A program made the position numbers and the translations under genes. The notes under the pieces are model-generated. The model did no database searches and was not told the origin of the DNA. It saw only the letters and a list, made by a program, of their open reading frames with translations. A stretch of DNA of 64,000 nt from Morchella semilibera. Taxonomy: Eukaryota > Ascomycota > Pezizomycetes > Pezizales > Morchellaceae. Positions 56,591-64,000 of the stretch are shown here, one piece after another (the first letter of the stretch is position 1; every line of letters begins with the position of its first letter). Where the stretch lies: NCBI GenBank assembly GCA_009192285.1, contig WBVU01000008.1, forward strand, positions 2,180,370-2,244,369, written 5' to 3'.

Positions 56591-56887
56591 TGTGGAGAGG
56601 TTTGTTGACCCGTTCGTGGTGGATAGTAACTACTCAGGCAGTGGTAGTGGCAGTCGTGGTTGTGATGGTGTTGAGGTTTTTTTTTTCTTTTCGTTTCTTT
56701 GTGGGAAAACTTTTGGAGCCGCTAGTGTGTGTCTTGGCGGGAAACCTTGGCACGGGCGAGTGATGTTTGGTGATGACGGTGCTATTGTCAATGTGAGGGA
56801 GTCTGTAAGTATGTAAAGCCCCTACCCAAAAGTTTCGTGGGGGCCTAGATACAAATCTATCTACCTAGCAACGGGGGTTTATGCAGC

Positions 56888-57216
56888 GGTAAATGTGCAA
56901 AAGTAATTTTGCCAACGGTGGTAAAATAATTTACCATCGGGTGGTATGAGCACTGAATTTCGGTCTTTGTGCCAATACAGACGCTGAATTTCAGTCCTTA
57001 TGCTGCGCTATACTACACTAACCATTAGTGCCAGCGAGGTTTCCCCGCCGGTGGTGAAGTACCTGTCACTAGTGGTGAAGTGCTTGCCACCGGTGGGTGG
57101 AATTCCCCACCGGTGGATAATTGGACTCATAGATTGGCTTATATAGCCCCCCCCTTTGGCCAAAGGGTTTGTGCCCTTATTCATTCTAAGGTAAAATTAC
57201 TTTTGACACATTTACC
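56888..57216. mobile_element. MITE-like element with about 26-bp terminal inverted repeats
   Basis: The left end (56888-56913) begins GGTAAATGTG, then CAAAAGTAATTTT and GCC; the right end (57190-57216) is its complement with one inserted base and one mismatch. The roughly 330-bp interior has no coding frame but carries tandem repeats and a second inverted pair (GGTGGTAAAATAATTTACCA, about 56923). No transposase. No clear target duplication was identified. Confidence 0.55.
56951..57120. repeat. Two short tandem arrays inside the MITE-like element
   Basis: The first array has CTGAATTTCGGTCTTTGTGC and CTGAATTTCAGTCCTTATGC, 31 nt apart. The second, at about 57046-57120, has four imperfect 20-21-nt units built on CCACCGGTGG with TGAAGTNCNTG between them. 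The GCCGGTGGTGAAG and CACTAGTGGTGAAG variants show the divergence. Confidence 0.6.
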
Positions 57217-57570
57217 ACACCATACGGGGTTCTCCACTGATATATTGTATAACGATTCAAAAGTGTGCAAAAGGCTTCTCACGGGGGTCAAAATATTTAC
57301 CTTGTTCGTCATTATAATTAATTGTGTTGTGGTCCTACACTTGGAACCTGGTTCCACCGAGTTTGGACGGTAATTGGTCCTTTCACGAAAGCTTTTGGAT
57401 AGCGACTTTACCAAGTGCTTCGTGTATCGTAAGAAGTACTTTACATGTAGTAAGTACATGTATTGACCCGTACTTGTGGTTCTACCCCTCTTTTCGTTGA
57501 GAAGACTGGAGTGCAAAGTTTATTTTGTGGCATGGTCAAAATGTATTAGTTGCCAGAAATCTTCGCAAGT

Positions 57571-57780
57571 GACCAGTGGCCGAGTGGGTTTTACACTTCG
57601 ACCACTGGCCCAACCCCCAGAGTTTGTTGACTCCCTCACCCGAGAGGCCACGAGCCCAAGCCAGGGGCGAGACACCGAGTGTTTGTAGACTCCCTCACCG
57701 AGAGGTTAAGAGTTCAAACCAGGGGTGGGAGTCATACCCCTAGGCCCACTAGGGATTGGCTTTTTGACCTTTTTTGCACC
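57571..57780 (+). mobile_element. tRNA-derived SINE-like element
   Basis: An A box typical of Leu/Ser tRNAs (TGGCCGAGTGG, 57577-57587) begins the unit. Two tandem copies of a GACTCCCTCACC(C)GAGAGG block follow (about 57630 and 57690); the second includes GAGGTTAAGAGTTCAAACC, with a B-box-like core. It ends in GGCTTTTTGACCTTTTTT, a possible Pol III terminator. A related fragment lies at 40827. No full tRNA fold could be drawn. Confidence 0.45.
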
Positions 57781-59629
57781 GCACCGGGTGTTGAGGAGAT
57801 CTGATAAGTCGTATGCCACTGTCCGAGCATGTCAGCTTCCACACAATGACCTTCACACCCGCATGAGGCACAGCCACCATACGACTGGCGAAGTAACAAA
57901 CGAACAAGACAAATGATACGGTCTGGTATCGACAAAATACATGTAAGTCATCTCTAGCTAGCTCTAGGCCAGATGTATCTGCATGTGGCTTTTCCACCTC
58001 AGTCTTCAACGGTTAGAGTGACGAAAGGAATAGTTCACGATACTAAAAGGCGCTCGGCTGCATTTGCCCTGACCTGTAAGAAGAAACGCACTACGGGGCT
58101 CTACATGTTCCAGCTGGTGGTCTGCCCCGCGCTGAGGTGACGTATTGGATCTCCTCTCTCACGGGCGATGTCTCGAGGCGCTTTCTGTACCTCATGTATC
58201 TTCACTGATCTAGAACACCGCTACCATGGAATTCTACTGGACTGGGAGTGGTAGCTACTCTGTTGGGTTCCACCTGAAGTACGCCTCAAGACCGGGTGGA
58301 CCAAGAGCTTCCAGACAGGCCTATCTTGGTTACATCGACTGCCCATGACTAGAGTCTTCTTTGGGTTATGAAAGTGGGGCTCTGCGTATCATGGATGGCA
58401 GCCTCGTGATATGGTTTTTTGGTGTTGTTTGGAGAGCTTGGTATGCCTGAGCGACAGCTTGTCCCTCCGGGCCCACATAGGCCCCACCCAGGCCGCACCC
58501 AGGACGGTACCTAGCCCGGGGCATAAGCATTGACGGGGCTAGAGCACCAACCACTACACAGCGACATGTCGACAGTGATCATTTATAAACAAGGATATCT
58601 AGGCCAAAACTCCCCAACTTTAGCCTTTGATGGATTTGCCGCACCAGCAGACATAGTATAGCCTCTGAAGGCTCGAGGATCATTTAGGGGGGGGGGGGTT
58701 TGGCGGTCCAGCCAGCGGTCTGGACCGGCAGGTTTATAGTAGTTTGTCGTTGCGGCTTCGTTCCGGGCGGCCGCTCGGAGCACCACATGCATGGTGCACC
58801 GCAATAGATTGTTCAGCGAGGCTAGTTTCTGCGGGAGTTGGAAAGAATGGGTCCAACGACTCTCACGTACAAAGCATAAGCGTGTAGGTACAATGCACAC
58901 AATATGTTTCGATAGCCCGATTGGTTGTGAAATAAACACAAACACAAACCCACGCCCGAGACAGCTCGAAACTCCGATCCCTCGTGCAGCTAAAATCCTA
59001 ATTACCTCACGCAGAGGCCACAGTCCTTCATAAGTCTTATGTGGGGAGTACTTAATTCTGTACCCTCAACCATCTTTCTTTTCTGAGTAGAAGTACTGTT
59101 CCGTAAGGAAATTTGAGAGACTGCTGCTCCTGCGGGTCGCGGGGGGCCGGGGCCTGGGGCCATGTATGTTGCTGTGGATGAGCTCATGGTCATTCGCATA
59201 CATTCCTTGGGCTACGGCCGCACTTTAGTTTTCCAGTGCTGCCCAGAGTGTCGTATCTCCTTGTCAGCTATAAACTAAGAGACTTAGAAACAGTTGTATA
59301 CCACTCACTGTGTAGGCTTCGGTTCCCAATCAGTCAATTATAGGCCTAATTTTACGAGTTTCTTAAACAGCGTTTGAAACAGGTTGTTGATAACCGGACA
59401 ACCCGAGACCGCGAACAAAACAAGCTGTCACATAATCATTACCCGTAAGTGGATCATTGACCTCTCTGATCAGATAAGATAAGATGCACCATCGCCAGCG
59501 CTAAAACCCAAAAACAGGCGTTTGGACCTTAATCATCACAACCCCTACCTGCTACACCAACTACCTCCTTCACCCACAACCACAACCCACAAATCTCAAC
59601 ACCCAACACACTTCCAAACAAACGCAATC

Positions 59630-60682
59630 ATGCCCAAGAGAAAAGCTCCCTCCGGCGAATCCTCCTCCGCCGCCGCCGAGCAAAGGCCCCGCCGCTCAAA
59701 GCTCAACCAAGTCGAGACCAGCACCGACGCCCCAGAAACCGAAGACGCTACCGCCGCACCTGACCAAAAGGCACAAGACCGTCTCGAGCGCTGGAAAGCT
59801 CTCAAAGGCCGCGCCGTACCTTCCCCTCTCCCTCCACTCTTCACAGAACAGCTCACTAACACACACCCGCCGGCAGAAAAAATCCGCAGAAGTGAACCGC
59901 AAGGAGGTGTATGCCGAGCGGCGCCGCCAGGCCATCGACCCGTCAGAGACCTCGCGCCTGAACCGCCGCCGCGCAGAGGCAGAGTTCAAGCTCGCAAAGG
60001 CGGACGCCGAGGACGACGGCGAGGACTTTGAGCGTAAGAGGGCGTGGGATTGGACTGTTGAGGAGAGCGAGCGGTGGGACAAGAGGGTCGAGAAGAAGAA
60101 GAAGCATGTTGAGGATGTTGCTTTCCAAGGTATGTCTGCCTTCTCTATCTCCCTCTCCCTCTTTTTCTTATACTAGTGGTGGTGGTGGTGGTGGTGGGGT
60201 GCTGACGGAATTGGTGGCGCAGATTATACACAGACGGCGCGCAAGATCTACAAGAAGCAGATCCGCGAGCTGAAGCCAGACATGGAGTCGTATGCGGCCG
60301 AGAAAGCAAAGCTGGTGCGCGACGGGACCATTGTCGAGACGGAGGACGGTGAGCTCATCGCCATTGACCGCGATGGCGAGTTCTATGCGAACGCGGACTC
60401 GCTGGGCTTTGTCGATAACAAGCCGAGCAAGCAGGCGGTTGATCGTCTGGTGGGCGAGCTGCGTAAGGCGGAGGACGTACGTATGGCCAGGCGTAAGGGT
60501 GGTGACGAGGAGGACGTCACGTACATCAACGATAAGAACAAGCAGTTCAACCAGAAGCTGGCGAGGTATTACAACAAGGTAGGTTTCTGTTCGTTTTCGG
60601 TGTTATTTGTGACTGGATACTGACTGGAGTTTAGTATACTGGAGAGATCAGAGACAGTTTCGAGAGAGGAACTATGGTCTAA
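59630..60682 (+). CDS. SYF2: Pre-mRNA-splicing factor Syf2
   Basis: Component of the NineTeen complex of the spliceosome. Exons 59630-59815, 59877-60129, 60223-60578 and 60635-60682 total 843 nt (280 residues), all in phase. It starts MPKRKAPSGESSSAAAEQRP. Conserved segments are RLERWKALKGRAKKSAEVNR, ERKRAWDWTVEESERWDKR, QTARKIYKKQIRELKPD, NKPSKQAVDRLVGEL, DVTYINDKNKQFNQKLARYY and the final IRDSFERGTMV. The second intron contains a GGT microsatellite (about 60177-60197). Confidence 0.97.
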
Positions 60683-61220
60683 AGATGCCACGGGTGAATG
60701 GGATAGAATGGTCATGGGCGAGGAATTTCTATATACAGCTTTTTTGTTTTGTTGCATTCAGTTGCGGCGTAATGGGAATATTAAACGTCACGGGTGATGG
60801 CAGGGTTTCTCTTTTTTTCTTATTCTTTACTTTATGAATGCATTTTTGTACACTAAGAAATTATTATCCAAAAGGTTTTATTGGATCGAAGCAACGATCT
60901 AGTAAAACGTGATTGTAATAAGAAAATTGTTAATAATTGGTGTGATTTAGGAGCCAGTATCGTCGAAAGCCTGGCGTTCCAATAAGAGTCTAGTATGGGA
61001 TTTCACTTCACAATTGCGGATATCACTAAAATTCAAGAGCACGATAAAGATGTTCAGTATTTTTTTTTTTTGCTTCTACCCTTATTGCGTTACCTGGTTT
61101 ACATGATGACCCATAAATGAAAAAAAAAGAAGGTATTCCCCAGGAACACCTACTTTAACAGAAACGAGACTCAGACCATGCAGACCAGCTTAGCGCTGTC
61201 CAGACAAGGAAACAAGCACT
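60683..61220. other. Convergent intergenic region SYF2/RPL10A
   Basis: About 540 bp, AT-rich with homopolymer runs (T-run at about 61061, A-run at about 61121). No gene. Confidence 0.5.
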
Positions 61221-62103
61221 CTAGTAAAGGCGCTTAGGGGGGGACATGGAAGCTTTCTATTACAGCGGGGAAAAAGATGAATTAGTCGTTATTCCACCAA
61301 CACAAAGTAGAGAAAAGAGATGGGGAGTGCTTACGATAGTCAAGCTTCCAACGTTCTGCCAACCCTTCTTCAACAAGGAGACAAGGTAGTTGATGGCCAA
61401 CATGATGTTTCCAATCAATTGGTCCTCGGTCATGCCAACGTTTCCGATGGCAACACCCAAGCAGAGAACCTTCTTGAGCTGGAACTTGATGGTGCTCTTG
61501 ACATCGGCAACCTTGGCGGCAAGGTCTTCGCCGTGAGAGACGGGGGTAGGGAACTTTCCGGCCTTGGAGAGACCGGGTCCGAGAAGACGGGGGATCTGCT
61601 TGATGAGCTGCTCAGAGGCGATGAAGGCATCGTACTTGCGAGCGAGCTTCTTGATGAGCTTCTTGTTCTTATTGAGCTTCTTCAAGTCATCAACGGACAT
61701 GGACTCGAAGGAGTGGTGCTTGGCACGATCGATATCGTGCTGGTCTCCAAGAATGCTGATGACGGTTAGTTTGTGGTCATCGTCTTGGCTTGCAGCAGCT
61801 TAGTGTGGGCGCCGAGATGGACATACCAGATGGACATGTTGGGTCTGGGGATCTGGGGGAGCTTGACGGTTCCGGAGAAACGCTTGTCTCTCTGAGGGTC
61901 GTAGTTCTTGAGACCGATCTGGAGCTCGACGGTCTCGAGGAAGTTGCGCTTCTTCTCATTGTTGGAGTAGTCCAACAACTCCTTGACGTTACCACGGACT
62001 CCGGCTGTAATTCGCACGTTAGTGACCCCAATTCTATCATGAAAAAAGGCGTTTTTTTTGCCATGAGCGAATTGGACAACGTACCGACTGTGATTTTGGA
62101 CAT
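61221..62103 (-). CDS. RPL10A: 60S ribosomal protein L10a (uL1)
   Basis: Large-subunit L1-stalk protein. Exons 62085-62103, 61827-62004, 61335-61755 and 61221-61256 give exactly 217 residues, the family length. It starts MSKITV; the L1 fold includes [53 protein letters not shown] and [18 protein letters not shown]. It ends [11 protein letters not shown]. An intron after the first six codons is typical of ribosomal protein genes. Confidence 0.98.
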
Positions 62104-62529
62104 TTTGAATCAGTCTTCCAAGCGAAAAATTACGTTTGGTGAGGAATTTGCGTGGTGGTTGTTGAGGTTTGATTAATCTGGATTGAGCGTGGCGATATTA
62201 GGGAAGAATCGTTCAGGTTTGTGTGCGAAGTCTTGGAACACTTGGCGTAGGAGACAGAGTTGACAGTCACGCTGACTAAGCCCTCGGGTGATGGTCGTCA
62301 TGGATTATCACCACTCCTGCCATCGAGTGATTTTCTATGGGGAAGAAAGATCAGTTAGTATCAATGTTAATTCAATTCAAAGGCTCACTAATACTGACTT
62401 TTGAGCATATAAATAGAATGGCAAGAAATATATATATACACAAGTATGAACAATGCTCAGACAAATATTGCTCTAATCTTCAACCTATTGATACACTGCC
62501 ACTACCTTTACTTCCAGCGCCTATGGCGC
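62104..62529. promoter_or_regulatory. RPL10A upstream region
   Basis: About 425 bp between the RPL10A start and the stop of the upstream minus-strand gene. It should contain the RPL10A promoter; no specific ribosomal-protein element was recognised. Confidence 0.35.
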
Positions 62530-63420
62530 CTAGAAGTTCCGGTTAATTATCGAACCATCGTCGTAATCAGCTCCAAACGCACTTGTATCCCTTGATCCCC
62601 TCTTCTCCGGCACCAACTTTGCTCCTGTAAGCTCTCCAGCGATCTCCATCATCTTAGGGTTCTTAGCAAATTCGCTATGAATGTTGGAGACCTGGAGCAG
62701 CATATCCTCTACTGTTGGTGGCAATGACTTGTAGAGGTGATCCATTGGCCCGAATTCCTTCTCGATTGCCTCCTCCAGCTGCTTCTCCGTTATAATGAAG
62801 TCCTTGGCGTTGAGGTACAGATTGTGGAAGTTCTCGATCCTAGCCGCTGTCTTGGCCGCCTCCTTTGACTCCCTGAGAGCCCTCTTCTCAGCCAACCTCT
62901 CCGGGGTGATCCTTTCCATCTTAGACCCATCATCAAGACGCAGGGTTGACAGCACAGACGGCAGTGTGAGCTTCACATCCTCCCGCATCTTCGCGTTCAA
63001 TTTCTCCTCACGCTCCTCAGTCCTCTTCTTGAGTACCTTTGCGCGGTGGGCCGCCTGGTTTTTCTGGCGTAGCTGGAGCTCTGCGACACCCTCGCGCAGA
63101 TTGCGACGACGGCTCTCGGCAAGGTCGCTCTTCCATTTGATGTATGCCTTAGTCTCTTCATCGACACCTTCAATAGGCCTCTGGGGCTGCCGGGAGGGCT
63201 CTGGTGTGGCGGGGGTAGCATCGAGGTCCAATGGGAGGGATTTTGGGTGTGGGAGTTTTCCCTTTTTACGGGGAGGCTGGATTGAGCGAATTTGTGGTGG
63301 GCGAGGGATCTCAATGTAGGCAGGGGACTCTGGGGATATGTTGAGCGCCCGTGGGGTGGTTGAGAAGGCTCTGCGGCTTGTGCAGGAAAGCCCGGTTCGG
63401 AGGGGGGCGAGAGGCATCAT
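62530..63420 (-). CDS. Mitochondrial small-subunit ribosomal protein mS26-like
   Basis: Single-exon gene of 296 codons. The N-terminus MMPLAPLRTGLSCTSRRAFS is a clear mitochondrial presequence (the processing-site-like SRRAFSTTPRAL is common in fungi). The middle is a long charged helix (KSDLAESRRRNLREGVAELQ then LRQKNQAAHRAKVLKKRTEE), the arrangement of fungal mS26/Pet123-type proteins. Further on, ARIENFHNLYLNAKDFIITE and EEAIEKEFGPMDHLY are well organised. The family call rests on overall layout and is less certain than mitochondrial targeting. It is divergent from ATP7, 344 bp away. Confidence 0.65.
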   Translation of the reverse strand: MMPLAPLRTGLSCTSRRAFSTTPRALNISPESPAYIEIPRPPQIRSIQPPRKKGKLPHPKSLPLDLDATPATPEPSRQPQRPIEGVDEETKAYIKWKSDLAESRRRNLREGVAELQLRQKNQAAHRAKVLKKRTEEREEKLNAKMREDVKLTLPSVLSTLRLDDGSKMERITPERLAEKRALRESKEAAKTAARIENFHNLYLNAKDFIITEKQLEEAIEKEFGPMDHLYKSLPPTVEDMLLQVSNIHSEFAKNPKMMEIAGELTGAKLVPEKRGSRDTSAFGADYDDGSIINRNF

Positions 63421-63764
63421 GCTGGTGTAATTGAGGGGGCTACCCTTCCTTCCTTCCTTCCTTCCGTCCTCGTAGCTGTTTTAGATCTCGTGGGATTGGG
63501 ATCGGTTTGATATTCGGCGGTCCGAAACTGCTTGACGTTGGGGAAATTTCACTCCAGCAGACCTCCAAAAAAGCTTGGCGGCAATACCCCACGAAACCGC
63601 CCTGCTGACTAAGGGGTCGGCTGCTGCTTTTCGTTTCATCCCGGGTGGTTTTCAGACCTCCATCATCGCCCGGTATCAAGAAAGAAGTCCTTCAATCATC
63701 ACTGCACTCCCGAATACCCGCTCCTCCGCGTATCAATCCTTCTCCTCTCACCCCCAAAGTCACC
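63421..63764. promoter_or_regulatory. Divergent promoter mS26-like / ATP7
   Basis: The two mitochondrial genes diverge from 344 bp. A TTCC microsatellite (about 63446-63465) sits near the mS26-like start. No specific factor site was recognised. Confidence 0.4.
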
Positions 63765-64000
63765 ATGTCCGCTCCCGCAGTAAGTAGACCTCCCAATCAT
63801 CAAATCTCACCTCCAAATCATCAATGGTCTAACACCCCACCCCGCAGAGAAGCGCCGCTCTCAAGATTGAGTGGGCCAAGATCACCTCCTCCCTCGGCCT
63901 AAAGGGTCAAACCGTCGCCTCTCTCCAGGCCTTCAAGAAGCGCAACGAGGAGGCCCGCCGCAAGGTCGCCGTTCTCAGTGCCCTGCCCCAGGAGTTGGAT
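63765..64000 (+). CDS. ATP7: ATP synthase subunit d, 5' part
   Basis: Peripheral-stalk subunit d of mitochondrial ATP synthase, cut by the window edge. Exon 1 (63765-63779) encodes MSAPA; after a 68-nt intron (GTAAGT to GCAG), exon 2 from 63848 encodes [20 protein letters not shown] then [20 protein letters not shown], characteristic of the family. The frame is open to the end of the window. Confidence 0.95.

Larger units (their letters stand above)
56591..59629. other. Long gene-free stretch with mobile-element remnants
   Basis: About 3 kb between ENP2 and SYF2 (divergent starts). It contains a MITE-like element, tandem 21-nt repeats and a tRNA-derived SINE-like unit, listed separately, and several TACATGTA copies (57441, 57456 and 57940). 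From 57960 to 59600 only short open frames and a G-run (about 58687) were seen; no gene can be supported. Confidence 0.5.

Noticed and set aside
58583-58945. Minus-strand 120-codon open frame
   Set aside because: Composition and lack of motifs suggest non-coding DNA; it spans a G homopolymer.
1-64000. CRISPR arrays, rRNA genes and complete tRNA genes
   Set aside because: None found; repeats seen are inverted or dispersed, and the two tRNA-like units do not fold as tRNAs.
1-64000. HMG-box MAT1-2-1 gene
   Set aside because: No open frame contains an HMG-box pattern; absence was judged by eye only.

Overview
The window is nuclear DNA of a filamentous ascomycete (Pezizomycotina). Genes are split by many short introns (about 45-70 nt, donors GTAAGT/GTATGT/GTACGT, branch sites like CTAAC, acceptors YAG). 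The proteins are fungal, and the order SLA2 - MAT - COX13 - APN2 is the conserved ascomycete mating-type neighbourhood. Intergenic DNA is long, AT-rich and full of the palindrome TACATGTA and of small repeats. A pezizomycete would fit these traits, but the sequence does not prove it.

Layout. 1-611: 3' end of CMS1. 612-2867: gene-free, with a foldback, a tRNA-like element and a diverged repeat. 2868-3812: an acidic hypothetical protein. 5204-9382: SLA2 in 16 exons, carrying a 14-nt frameshifting insertion. 11582-12692: MBA1/mL45-like gene. 14745-16495: MAT1-1-1 (alpha-box transcription factor). 18518-20169: an unrecognised three-exon gene with homeodomain-like segments, divergent from MAT1-1-1. 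22718-30889: SDHB, ATP4, TFIIE-alpha and a CPSF6-like RNA-binding protein. 32729-36379: COX13 and APN2, divergent. 36956-45508: WRS1, a UBAC2-like rhomboid pseudoprotease, ALG12 and ARP3. 46221-50572: a NACHT-ankyrin (NLR-like) protein. 52267-53592: an F-box/ankyrin protein. 54171-64000: ENP2, SYF2, RPL10A, an mS26-like mitochondrial ribosomal protein and the 5' end of ATP7.

Biology. The centre is a MAT1-1 mating-type region. No HMG-box MAT1-2-1 gene was seen, which suggests a heterothallic MAT1-1 strain (inference). MAT1-1-1 and the homeodomain-like gene face away from each other across about 2 kb that holds the densest cluster of TACATGTA palindromes and two perfect or near-perfect hairpins. 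Most flanking genes are core functions: respiration (SDHB, ATP4, COX13, ATP7), ribosome biogenesis and translation (CMS1, ENP2, RPL10A, WRS1), RNA processing, DNA repair and actin/endocytosis (SLA2, ARP3). The NACHT and F-box ankyrin genes are accessory.

Three conserved genes (SLA2, APN2, ALG12) each need one small indel corrected to read through. This could be assembly error or real decay. Exon coordinates were read by eye and may be off by one or two bases.
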